A stretch of 64,000 nt of DNA from Treponema sp. Marseille-Q3903 (GTDB lineage: Bacteria; Spirochaetota; Spirochaetia; Treponematales; Treponemataceae). Positions 54,126 to 62,584 of this stretch are shown in pieces; within the stretch, counting starts at the first letter, position 1, and every line of letters starts with the position of its first letter. The position numbers and the translations under genes were made by a program. Under the pieces are notes generated by a model. The model worked only from the letters and a program-made list of their open reading frames with translations, ran no database searches and was not told the DNA's origin. Location of the stretch: assembly GCF_014334335.1 (NCBI RefSeq), contig NZ_JACSEU010000001.1:806001-870000 (forward strand). The letters are read 5' to 3'.

Positions 54126-54155
54126 TGACAATAGTTTTATATAAAACTATTGTCA
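54126..54155. promoter_or_regulatory. 30-bp perfect palindrome spanning the BMP-operon promoter
   Basis: TGACAATAGTTTTAT is followed directly by its exact reverse complement. On the minus strand the palindrome supplies TTGACA (54151-54156) and, 17 nt on, TATTGT (54128-54133), so the whole core promoter lies in the palindrome. It is a strong candidate operator or cruciform/hairpin element. Confidence 0.7.
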
Positions 54156-54306
54156 ATAGGTATGATGATAAACTTTTGCTTGTATCTTTGTTTGTATTCA
54201 TATATAGTTAGGCTTGTTACAAAGGGTAACACGAAAGTTGGTTTTTTAATTTTGAGAGTTTTATATAAATAACTTTGCTTTCGTTTTGGGATACAGAGGT
54301 ATTTAT

Positions 54307-56463
54307 ATGAACAAAAAAAACACAATGGATGAAGGCTTATTGTCTTCGGCTCAAAATGAAACAGCCGTGTCTAACGAAAATTTAGCCGCAAACGAAAATC
54401 CGACCGCAAAGGAAAATCCAGCCACAGCGGAAAAAACAGAACAAGCAGAAACAGCTTTTGACGAAACAGATGAAAAAGACGATGACATAACTGTCAGCTT
54501 TGAAGATTTGGGGTTAGATGAATACACCATCAAAGCAGTTGAAAAAAAAGGATTCGTCACTCCTTCTCCTATCCAGATTTTAGCTATTCCGAGATTGCTT
54601 ACAGGCGATGCAAACCTAATCGCACGTGCGAGAACGGGAACCGGTAAAACAGCTGCGTTCGGTCTTCCTATAATTCAGAATGTGCGTGAAAAATCTTCAC
54701 ATGTCGAAGCACTTATTCTTGAACCGACACGAGAACTCGCTGTTCAAACTTGTGCAGAGATGGAATCTTTTGCAAACAACGATTTTCCGCGTACAACTGT
54801 TTTGTATGGCGGTGCCTCTTATGCAAATCAGATTCGAGAACTCAAACGCGGTTCAGAAATAGTTGTTGGAACTCCGGGAAGAATCAAAGACCATTTAGAC
54901 AGAAAGACGCTCGATATCAGCAAAATTAAATATTTTATCCTCGATGAAGGCGACGAAATGCTCGACATGGGATTTATCGATGACATTGAAGAAATTTTTC
55001 ATCATGCAAATCCCGACTGCCGTATTTTGTTGTTCAGTGCGACAATGCCATCTCCGATCCTAAAGATTGCCGGCGAATTTATGGGCGAATACGACATAAT
55101 TGAAGAAGAAAATGTAATTGACGAAGCTCTTTTGATTGACCAGCAATATTGGGTTGTAAAAGAAAGCGAAAAAATCGAAGCCCTTGTTCGGCTGATAGAT
55201 ATTTCCCCTGATTTTTACGGCCTTGTGTTTACAATGACTAAATCCGATGCTGACCGTGTCACTCGAGAGCTCGACATGCGCGGATACGAAGCTGCAGCAT
55301 TGCACGGCGACATCATGCAAAATCAGCGCGAAAAAGTTCTGGAAAGATTCCGCAAAGGTAAAACACGCATTCTTGTCGCTACCGACGTAGCCGCACGAGG
55401 TATTGATATTTCGGGGCTTTCTCACGTCGTAAATTATTCGCTTCCGTTTGATACTGCAACTTACGTTCACCGTATCGGAAGAACTGGTCGTGCGGGAACA
55501 ACAGGTGTTGCAATCACGTTTGTGCGTCCTGAAGAACGCCGCAAACTGAGTTTTCTAACAAAAAAAGTTTTGACCGCGACAAAAAGCGAATTGAAAGAAG
55601 GCAAAATCCCTTCGATAAATGAAGTTCTCTCAGTAAAAGAAAAGCGCATCGTTGAAGAATTGAAAGCCAAGCTGTTTAAGCATTATGACAAATCAGTTGA
55701 AGATCAGGATGTTAAAACAGACGGCGAATCGGAAGAGAATGCTGAAAACTCTGGAATCGCTGAAATCGCTGAAAACAAAAATGACGGAGAAGAGGAGTCG
55801 GCTTCTGCCGATGTTTCTGTAAAAGAATCAGCTCGAATTCTCAATCCTTTTGATACGAAATATGAAACGCTTGCGCATGAGCTTACAGAGGGGAACGAAC
55901 CTGAGAAAGTTCTCGCAAGTCTTTTGCAAATATTCTACGGCGAAAAACTGAGTTCTAAACATTATGGAGCTATAAATACAAAAGATTCAGGACCACGTGG
56001 CGACCAGCTTAGGGTTTTTGTTTCTCTTGGGAAAAAGGACGGTTTCCGCGCTAAAGAAATTGCCGATTTTTTCAGCGATTTACTTCACATTCCGGAACGA
56101 ATGGTTGACGGAATCGATGTTGCGCAGCAGTTTGCTCTCGTAAGCTTGCCGGTCGCATCGGCAAAAAAAGCTGTTGAGATGTCTAAGACAAACCGCAATC
56201 TTCCGCACATGCATTTTGATGTCAAAGACGAAGATGGCGACGGCGGAAGACGACATCGCAGTGGACGAGGTTCTTCAGGCTTTGGTGCAGGGCGCGAAAG
56301 AGAGCGCAACAAAGATAGAGGAGACAGAGATTGTTATGCATGGCGCGGACGAGAAAAAGGCTCAAAACTTTACGTTCATTCTTCAACAGAGCGCTCTTCA
56401 TCACGAAAAAATGGGGCGGCAGCTTATAAAAAAAGTTCAGGAAAGAAAGCAGAACGTTTTTAA
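54307..56463 (+). CDS. DEAD-box RNA helicase (DeaD/CsdA type) with variant DEGD motif
   Basis: A 718-residue helicase from ATG 54307 (GAGG 7 nt upstream). A 70-residue Glu/Asn/Ala-rich lead-in (ANENPTAKENPATAEK) precedes the Q motif (TPSPIQ), motif I ARTGTGKT, Ia PTRELAVQ, II DEGD instead of DEAD, III SAT, V ATDVAARGID and VI HRIGRTGRAG. Residues about 570-650 form a DbpA-type RNA-binding domain (GAINTKDSGPRGDQLRVFVS), and the tail is Arg/Gly/Ser-rich. CsdA-like helicases help ribosome assembly and mRNA decay, often in the cold. The leader of about 150 nt faces the palindromic promoter region. Confidence 0.93.
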   Translation: MNKKNTMDEGLLSSAQNETAVSNENLAANENPTAKENPATAEKTEQAETAFDETDEKDDDITVSFEDLGLDEYTIKAVEKKGFVTPSPIQILAIPRLLTGDANLIARARTGTGKTAAFGLPIIQNVREKSSHVEALILEPTRELAVQTCAEMESFANNDFPRTTVLYGGASYANQIRELKRGSEIVVGTPGRIKDHLDRKTLDISKIKYFILDEGDEMLDMGFIDDIEEIFHHANPDCRILLFSATMPSPILKIAGEFMGEYDIIEEENVIDEALLIDQQYWVVKESEKIEALVRLIDISPDFYGLVFTMTKSDADRVTRELDMRGYEAAALHGDIMQNQREKVLERFRKGKTRILVATDVAARGIDISGLSHVVNYSLPFDTATYVHRIGRTGRAGTTGVAITFVRPEERRKLSFLTKKVLTATKSELKEGKIPSINEVLSVKEKRIVEELKAKLFKHYDKSVEDQDVKTDGESEENAENSGIAEIAENKNDGEEESASADVSVKESARILNPFDTKYETLAHELTEGNEPEKVLASLLQIFYGEKLSSKHYGAINTKDSGPRGDQLRVFVSLGKKDGFRAKEIADFFSDLLHIPERMVDGIDVAQQFALVSLPVASAKKAVEMSKTNRNLPHMHFDVKDEDGDGGRRHRSGRGSSGFGAGRERERNKDRGDRDCYAWRGREKGSKLYVHSSTERSSSRKNGAAAYKKSSGKKAERF

Positions 56464-56504
56464 TTTCTGAAATTTGAAAATCAAATTACATTGTTAGAAA
56501 TTGC

Positions 56505-56549
56505 GAAAATCAGTAGTATGTAGATAGCTTTTATAAATCGCTGATTTTC
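56505..56549. promoter_or_regulatory. Inverted repeat enclosing the argS promoter region
   Basis: GAAAATCAG (56505-56513) and CTGATTTTC (56541-56549) are perfect complements flanking a TATAAA (56532-56537). The right arm directly precedes the argS SD (AAAGGAAA). It may act as an operator or a leader hairpin depending on the true transcription start. Confidence 0.45.
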
Positions 56550-56562
56550 AAAGGAAATTACT

Positions 56563-58383
56563 ATGGCAGACTCAAAGACAGAATTTAGGGAAATTATTTC
56601 AAAAGCGGTAAAAACATTTTTTGCAGAAAAAGGAATTGAAATCGAAGACGGGCTGCTTGAAAAGATTGTTGTTCAAAATGCCCCAAATCAGGAACTCGGC
56701 GATATTGGAGTTCCGATGTTCATTTTTGCTAAACCTTCCCGCATGGCTCCTCCTGCGATTGCTTCTGAAGTTGCTTCCTTGATAAAAGAATGTAAACTTG
56801 GAAAAGTTATTGCGGCAGGCCCTTACGTAAATATCAAGCTCGACAAGGCGTTTGCTGCGTCTCCGATTTTAAAAGCAGTTGCAGAACAGGGGGAAAATTA
56901 CGGTTCTTTCAATCAAGAAGGGAAAAAGCCTCTTGAGGGACGCCGCGTAATGGTAGAATATTCTTCGCCAAATACGAACAAACCTCTTCATCTCGGGCAT
57001 ATCCGTAACGATGCGCTTGGCGAATCTGTAAGCAGGATTCTCAAAGCTGCCGGTGCGGATGTATACAGAGTGAATATCATCAACAACCGCGGCATTCATA
57101 TATGTAAATCGATGCTTGCCTACAAAATGTTTCATGAATCAAAAGGTGATACTCCAGAATCTTTGGGGATGAAAGGTGACCATTTTGTAGGACAATGCTA
57201 TGTTGAATTTGACAGATGGCTTAAAGGCGAAAAAGACAAGCCGGAAACTGCCCATCCGGAAGCCGCACAACAAGCCGAAGAAATGCTTATCAAGTGGGAG
57301 TCAGGAAACCCTGAAATCAGAGCACTGTGGACAAAGATGAACGAATGGACTTTTGAGGGTATAAAAGAAACTTATGCCCGCACCGGCGTCGGCTTTGAAA
57401 AATATTATTTTGAAAGCGACACTTACATAAAAGGAAAAGATCAGATTTTAAAAGGTCTTGAAAAGGGGATTTTCTTTAAGGCTGAAGACGGTTCTGTCCG
57501 CATAGACGTGACTGACGTAGTCGGCAAAGGGAAAGACGAAGATAATCACGAAAAAGTTCTTTTGAGAAAAGATGGAACTTCAGTGTATATCACGCAGGAT
57601 ATCGGAACTGCGATAAGCCGCCATGACGACTGGCCTTTCAATCAGCTTGTATACGTTGTTGCCAGTGAACAAAATTACCATTTTAAGATTTTGTTTTACA
57701 TCTTAAAAAAGCTCGGTTTTGAATGGGCAGAAAAACTCTATCATCTGTCTTACGGTCTTGTAAACCTTCCAAGCGGACGCATGAAAAGCCGTGAAGGCAC
57801 TATCGTCGATGCCGATGATTTGATAGATTCGCTTCATGCAGATGCTCTTAAGGCAATCAAAGAACGCGGTCGTGATGGCGACGTAGATGCCGACGATGTA
57901 GCAGAAAAGGTTGCAATTGGGGCTCTTCATTACTACATGCTTCAAGCTACTCCTGCAAAAGATATGCTCTTTAATCCTTCAGAGAGTTTGAGTTTTAACG
58001 GAAACACGGGACCTTACTTGCAATATATGGGAGCTCGCATCAATTCGATCCTCGCTAAAGCAAATGAAGCCGGAATTAAGTCAGATTCAAGCGACGCCGC
58101 TGTTGCTCTTCTTACAAATGAGGACGAATGGGCGTTGATAAAAAATATCGGCGACTTTCCATCGATCGTAGAAAAAGCTGCCGAAAATCTTGACCCGAGC
58201 ACTGTTGCCGCTTACGTCTATGAAACTGCAAAAGATTTCAGCAAATTCTATCAGACATGTTCCATCGTAAATGCAGAAAACGCAAAACTCGCTGGTGCTC
58301 GCCTTTATCTGGCGGAATGCACGTTGCAGGTAATTAAGAACGCAATGAAACTTGTGCTTGTTCCATACCTCGAAAAAATGTAA
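56563..58383 (+). CDS. argS: Arginine--tRNA ligase
   Basis: Class I arginyl-tRNA synthetase, 606 residues. The N-terminal Add-1 domain is followed by VEYSSPNTNKPLHLGHIRND (HLGH as HIGH), the connective region, the KMSKS equivalent GRMKSREGTIVDADDL, and the DALR anticodon-binding domain at the C-terminus (GNTGPYLQYMGARINSIL). AAAGGAAA lies 7 nt before the ATG. It follows the DEAD-box gene and precedes the rsgA leader repeats. Confidence 0.96.
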   Translation: MADSKTEFREIISKAVKTFFAEKGIEIEDGLLEKIVVQNAPNQELGDIGVPMFIFAKPSRMAPPAIASEVASLIKECKLGKVIAAGPYVNIKLDKAFAASPILKAVAEQGENYGSFNQEGKKPLEGRRVMVEYSSPNTNKPLHLGHIRNDALGESVSRILKAAGADVYRVNIINNRGIHICKSMLAYKMFHESKGDTPESLGMKGDHFVGQCYVEFDRWLKGEKDKPETAHPEAAQQAEEMLIKWESGNPEIRALWTKMNEWTFEGIKETYARTGVGFEKYYFESDTYIKGKDQILKGLEKGIFFKAEDGSVRIDVTDVVGKGKDEDNHEKVLLRKDGTSVYITQDIGTAISRHDDWPFNQLVYVVASEQNYHFKILFYILKKLGFEWAEKLYHLSYGLVNLPSGRMKSREGTIVDADDLIDSLHADALKAIKERGRDGDVDADDVAEKVAIGALHYYMLQATPAKDMLFNPSESLSFNGNTGPYLQYMGARINSILAKANEAGIKSDSSDAAVALLTNEDEWALIKNIGDFPSIVEKAAENLDPSTVAAYVYETAKDFSKFYQTCSIVNAENAKLAGARLYLAECTLQVIKNAMKLVLVPYLEKM

Positions 58384-58423
58384 AATGTAGGCAGAAAACA
58401 GAGGATATAAAAGGGATAAAACT

Positions 58424-58486
58424 TTGACGGAGATGGTGTCAAAGTTTTATCTGCAAGTTTGCACTATGTTTATTCTGCAAACTTGA
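58424..58486 (+). CDS. Possible 20-codon leader ORF, unit 1
   Basis: TTG start 8 nt after AAGGG inside stem 1, encoding a 20-residue peptide beginning MTEMVSKFYLQVC and ending at a TGA in stem 2. It lacks the 22-bp segment that keeps the frame open in units 2 and 3. Expression is unproven. Confidence 0.25.
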   Translation: MTEMVSKFYLQVCTMFILQT

Positions 58487-58584
58487 TTATAGAGAGCATA
58501 TTCTCATTTCATTGCGAATATGCGTAAAAAGTCAAGTCGAAAATTGATATTTTCTCGTTGACTTTTTATAGAGGGGATAAAACT

Positions 58585-58710
58585 TTGACAGAGATGGTGT
58601 CAAAGTTTTATCTTCAAGTTTGCACTAAGCTTGTACTAAGTTTGCACTATGTTTATTCTGCAAACTTGATTATAGAGAGCATATTCTCATTTCATTGCGA
58701 ATATGCGTAA
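58585..58710 (+). CDS. Possible 41-codon leader ORF, unit 2
   Basis: TTG start 8 nt after GAGGGG, reading MTEMVSKFYLQVCTKLVLSL onward through stems 2 and 3 and stopping at the TAA that opens stem 4. The peptide is hydrophobic in its middle. It differs from the unit 3 peptide at only two residues (His21/Ser, Tyr24/Cys). Confidence 0.3.
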   Translation: MTEMVSKFYLQVCTKLVLSLHYVYSANLIIESIFSFHCEYA

Positions 58711-58767
58711 AAAGTCAAGTCGAAAATTGATATTTTCTCGTTGACTTTTTATAGGAGTGATAAAACT

Positions 58768-58893
58768 TTGACAGAGATGGTGTCAAAGTTTTATCTGCAA
58801 GTTTGCACTAAGCTTGTACTAAGTTTGAGCTATGTTTGTTCTGCAAACTTGATTATAGAGAGCATATTCTCATTTCATTGCGAATATGCGTAA
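58768..58893 (+). CDS. Possible 41-codon leader ORF, unit 3
   Basis: TTG start after AGGAG (10 nt), same length and frame as the unit 2 ORF and also ending at the first bases of stem 4. Either a translated leader peptide, or a by-product of duplicating the rsgA translation start. Confidence 0.3.
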   Translation: MTEMVSKFYLQVCTKLVLSLSYVCSANLIIESIFSFHCEYA

Positions 58894-58950
58894 AAAGTCA
58901 AGTCGAAAATTGATATTTTCTCGTTGACTTTTTATAGAGGGGATAAAACT

Positions 58951-59937
58951 TTGACAGGTACAGTTATTGCCGGTACAAATAACCTTTTTACAGTTGAATG
59001 CGAAGATGATGTTATAAGAAATTGCACTATAAAAGGTAAGGTTATAAAAACAGACAAGACGTTTTACAATCCTATAGCACCAGGCGATGTTGTTGAAATT
59101 GCAATCGATGAACTTGACGATGCCAAAGGTCAGGTAACTCTCATCCATCCTAGAAAAAATACATTTCTTCGTTATAATGTAAAAGGAAATTGTCCTCAGC
59201 TTATCGCAAGCAATCTCGATTATCTGATTTTAGTTACCACCCCTGAGGAGCCTCCGTTTCGTCCTCGTTTTATCGATCGTGCACTCGCGCAGGCTGAGCA
59301 TCAGGGAATTACACCGGTTATTGTCTGCAACAAATGGGACTTAGCTCAACAGATGCAGGCAGACGGCAGAGCTGAAGATTTTGAAATGATAGAACGCCGG
59401 CTGAATATTTGGGAAGATTTGGGCTATAAAGTGTTGCGGCTTTCTGCCAGAACAGGTGAGGGAATGACAGAGTTTGCTGAAATTCTTGAAGATAAACTTT
59501 CCGCTTTTGTTGGGCAGTCTGGTGTTGGAAAATCAAGTTTAATAAATGTGATGGATAACAATTGCGTTTTGCGCACAGGAAGCCTCTCTAAAAAATACGG
59601 ACGAGGTAGTCACACTACTACAAAAGGAACTTTAGTCCACCTTAATTTAAACGAGTCTCTCACCGAAGGCGTTCGAGGAAGAAAAGCAAATATCATAGAC
59701 ACACCGGGAATCAGGCGTTTTGTTTTAGACGACATAAAAGCTGATGAACTTGCGCTTTATTTTCGAGAATTCGATCAATTTCTTGGAAAATGCAAATTCG
59801 GAGCAAACTGCAAGCACATTTCGGAGCCGGAATGCGCTGTCCTCAAAGCACTCGAAAACGGCTATATCACACAAGAGCGTTTTGATAGCTGGATGCGAAT
59901 CTGTGAAGAGATAAGGACAGGTTCGTGGTCGGATTGA
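58951..59937 (+). CDS. rsgA: Ribosome small-subunit-dependent GTPase RsgA
   Basis: A 328-residue circularly permuted GTPase acting late in 30S maturation. The N-terminal OB fold (GTVIAGTNNLFTVE) precedes the permuted G domain: G4 VCNKWDL, G5 LSARTGEG, G1 GQSGVGKSSLIN, G3 DTPGIRRF. The zinc domain CKFGANCKHISEPECAV ends the protein. I start at TTG 58951, 8 nt after GAGGGG; a TTG at 58924 would put the SD inside the gene and add a non-conserved stretch. The first bases of the gene are the fourth copy of the repeated left arm, so the start could pair with upstream right arms. Confidence 0.93.
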   Translation: MTGTVIAGTNNLFTVECEDDVIRNCTIKGKVIKTDKTFYNPIAPGDVVEIAIDELDDAKGQVTLIHPRKNTFLRYNVKGNCPQLIASNLDYLILVTTPEEPPFRPRFIDRALAQAEHQGITPVIVCNKWDLAQQMQADGRAEDFEMIERRLNIWEDLGYKVLRLSARTGEGMTEFAEILEDKLSAFVGQSGVGKSSLINVMDNNCVLRTGSLSKKYGRGSHTTTKGTLVHLNLNESLTEGVRGRKANIIDTPGIRRFVLDDIKADELALYFREFDQFLGKCKFGANCKHISEPECAVLKALENGYITQERFDSWMRICEEIRTGSWSD

Positions 59938-59981
59938 TTTATTTTTATTTATTTATAAAACAACAGTGCTTATAAAAAATT

Positions 59982-62549
59982 ATGAATCAAAAAACACTTA
60001 CAGAAATCGATTATTTTCGCATCCGTGACCAAGTCGCAGATTTTTGTGTCTCTGAAGAAGGAAAAGCCTCTTTATTAAACCGTCTCCCGTTGAAAAAAAA
60101 TGAAGAAATTGAAAAACTGAAAAATCTCAGCCGAGAATGGGACATTTTTTTTGCGGCATCTCATTCAAACCCGGTGTATGGGTGGGAACCTGTAAATGAG
60201 ATTTTGCCTATAATCAGAACAAATGGCGCCTGCCTTTCGATTGAACATGTTCGTGCTCTCGGACATTTTATTTTGAGCGTAAAAAATGTAAAAGCCCAGA
60301 TTTCAATTCATAAGACAGCGCTTGGCTTAAAATTTCTTCCGATTGAGGCAGATCAACTTCCGGAGTTGAGCGATGCTGAAAAAAAAATCTTTCACATAAT
60401 TTCCCCTGATGGAACAATGCGCGACTTGCCGGAGATAAGCGCAATACGAAAACAGATTGCCACACTCAACAACAAAATCACGACAATCATGCAGAGTTTT
60501 ACATCTGATTCAAAATTCACATCAGTTTTGGAAAGCAACATACCTGTTCTTCGCAACGGTCGTCAGGTTTTAGCTGTAAAAGCTAGCTTACAAAACAGAA
60601 TCAGAGGAATTATCCACGAAGTCAGCCAGACTGCACAGACAGTCTACGTTGAACCTGAAGAAGCTGTCTTGTGCAGCAATGAACTTATTCAAAAAGAATT
60701 TGAGCTGCAAAGCGTAATAAAAAGAATTCTAACAGAACTCACAGGTGAACTTCAGCCTTCCATTCCGCTTATAAAACAAGCTCTGCCATTGATGTGCCTT
60801 TTTGATACGACGCAGGCTGCCGAGCGATGGGGAGCTTCTCACAGCTGTTCATATGCAATGCCTGCAATCGGCGAGCCTCCTCTTTTACTTCAGGCACGCC
60901 ATCCGATTCTTGGGGAAAGTGCAGTCCCAATCGACATTCGTTTTATGGAAGACAAGAGGGTTCTCATCATAACAGGACCTAACACTGGCGGAAAAACAGT
61001 TTCTCTTAAAACTTTTGCATTGCTTTCGATGTTGAATCAGACTGGTTTTCCGATTCCGGCTGCGGAAGGCACTCGTCTTCCCGTGTTCAGCAATGTATAT
61101 GCAGATATCGGCGACGACCAATCACTCGACCAGAGCCTTTCTACTTTCAGCGGGCACATGAAAAATATTGCAAATGCAGTAAATTCCGCAAAAGCTGATA
61201 CGCTGATATTGCTCGATGAACTTGGAAGCGGCACAGACCCACAGGAAGGCACTGCAATTTCAATGGCAGTTTTGGACGAGCTGATAAAAAAACAATCATT
61301 CGTGCTTGTGACGACACATCAGGGAATTCTGAAAAATTACGGATATACAAACAAGAGTTGTATAAATGCCTCAGTTGAGTTTGACCAGAGCACATTGTCT
61401 CCATCTTATCATCTTTTGATGGGAGTTCCGGGAGAAAGCCATGCACTCGATATTGCAAAAAAAAGCGGACTTCCCGAAAATATCTGCAAAGCCGCCCGCA
61501 ATTACATAGCAACAGAACAGGCAGATGTTTCAGCGCTTATCCGCGGATTGAACCGAAAGCACATTGAATTGAACAAAATCCAAAAAGAAGCTGAACGCAA
61601 ATATTTTGAGGCACAGGAAAAACTCGACAAATTAAAACAAAAAGAACTCGAACTTCGGCGCAAAGAAAATGACCTCAAAAAAGGAAAACAGCAGGAAATC
61701 AATGATTTTTTAATTCACAGCCGCAGGCAGCTTGAAAATCTTGTCAGGACGCTAAAAGAAGGCGAAATCACACGCGAAAAAACATTGAGTGTAAAACAGT
61801 ATATTTCAAGCATCACAGAAAAGACAATGCTGCTGAATTCTAAAATTGAACTTGAGGAAGAAAAATTAAACAGTGACGAAGAAGATTTCAACAAAGAAAT
61901 TTCAAAACGTGAAAAATATGAAAAATACTCAAGCAATAAAAAAACTAAGAAAAAGATGAGCAATACAGAGGCACTAAAATATGCGACTTCACTTGAGCTT
62001 TCTCCAGAAAATTTCAGTGGCGAAGTAAATACTGATAAAGCTCTTTACAAAAAACGAAAAACAACAGCTTTAGAACTTCCTCTCGCGTTTGAGCAAGGCG
62101 CCGCTGTCATAAACGTTTCGACAAAAAATGAAGGGATTCTTTTAGAACAGACAAGAAAAGGCACTTGGCTTGTGCAGTTCGGCAGCCTGAAAATGTCGAT
62201 GAAAGAAAAAGATTTGAAACTCGTGCGAAAAACAGATTCTGCAGCCGCAACCCCCGATATCTCGATTGAACTTGCAGATGATAATAAAAACGGATTTACA
62301 GAGCGCCCAGTGTTTGAATTGAAGTTGCTCGGTATGCACTCAGACGAAGCTATCCGTGCAATGGAACATCAGCTTGACTTGTGCGTTTTAAATAATTTTT
62401 TGCATTTCAGCATTATTCACGGAAAAGGAGACGGCATTTTGCAGCAGACTGTCGCGGATTTTCTTTCTCACAATCCGGTCGTTGCAGATTTTTGCTACGC
62501 TTTGGCAGAAGATGGAGGAGCTGGAAAAACGTATGTTACGCTGAAATAA
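59982..62549 (+). CDS. mutS2: Endonuclease MutS2 with C-terminal Smr domain
   Basis: An 855-residue MutS2 protein, linked to recombination suppression and, in Bacillus, to splitting collided ribosomes. There is no mismatch-recognition domain. The core and clamp regions lead to the ATPase: Walker A TGPNTGGKTVSLKT, DDQSLDQSLSTFSGHM, Walker B LILLDELGSGTDPQEG. A long charged coiled coil (residues 510-650) follows. The Smr nuclease domain is at the end (ELKLLGMHSDEAIRAMEHQL, IIHGKGDGILQQTV); its LDLR-type catalytic motif reads LGMHS here. No SD is visible, and a TATAAA lies 5 nt before the ATG. Confidence 0.94.
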   Translation: MNQKTLTEIDYFRIRDQVADFCVSEEGKASLLNRLPLKKNEEIEKLKNLSREWDIFFAASHSNPVYGWEPVNEILPIIRTNGACLSIEHVRALGHFILSVKNVKAQISIHKTALGLKFLPIEADQLPELSDAEKKIFHIISPDGTMRDLPEISAIRKQIATLNNKITTIMQSFTSDSKFTSVLESNIPVLRNGRQVLAVKASLQNRIRGIIHEVSQTAQTVYVEPEEAVLCSNELIQKEFELQSVIKRILTELTGELQPSIPLIKQALPLMCLFDTTQAAERWGASHSCSYAMPAIGEPPLLLQARHPILGESAVPIDIRFMEDKRVLIITGPNTGGKTVSLKTFALLSMLNQTGFPIPAAEGTRLPVFSNVYADIGDDQSLDQSLSTFSGHMKNIANAVNSAKADTLILLDELGSGTDPQEGTAISMAVLDELIKKQSFVLVTTHQGILKNYGYTNKSCINASVEFDQSTLSPSYHLLMGVPGESHALDIAKKSGLPENICKAARNYIATEQADVSALIRGLNRKHIELNKIQKEAERKYFEAQEKLDKLKQKELELRRKENDLKKGKQQEINDFLIHSRRQLENLVRTLKEGEITREKTLSVKQYISSITEKTMLLNSKIELEEEKLNSDEEDFNKEISKREKYEKYSSNKKTKKKMSNTEALKYATSLELSPENFSGEVNTDKALYKKRKTTALELPLAFEQGAAVINVSTKNEGILLEQTRKGTWLVQFGSLKMSMKEKDLKLVRKTDSAAATPDISIELADDNKNGFTERPVFELKLLGMHSDEAIRAMEHQLDLCVLNNFLHFSIIHGKGDGILQQTVADFLSHNPVVADFCYALAEDGGAGKTYVTLK

Positions 62550-62584
62550 AGCGGTGGGAAGATGGGAGAAGAGGGGAAGTGATT

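Larger units (their letters stand above)
58415..58941 (+). repeat. Three tandem structured leader units before rsgA
   Basis: Units start at 58415 (161 bp), 58576 (183 bp) and 58759 (183 bp); units 2 and 3 carry an extra 22-bp segment in the stem-2 loop. A fourth partial copy (58942-58955) is the rsgA start itself. In unit 1: stem 1 is 58415-58428 with 58438-58451 (14 bp), stem 2 is 58454-58463 with 58476-58485, and stem 3 is 58496-58503 with 58516-58523. Stem 4 is 58525-58535 with 58558-58568, containing an inner 6-bp stem and a TGAT loop. Each unit has an SD just before stem 1 and one just after stem 4. This accounts for essentially all of the 567-nt gap; only about 30 nt after argS are unassigned. 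Confidence 0.85.

Noticed and set aside
56470-56487. Terminator after the DEAD-box gene (AATTTGA-AAA-TCAAATT)
   Set aside because: A perfect but AT-only hairpin with no T tract; more likely part of the nested repeats before argS.
58415-58941. CRISPR-like array
   Set aside because: The units are 161-183 bp and near-identical throughout; there are no short repeats separated by unique spacers and no cas genes.
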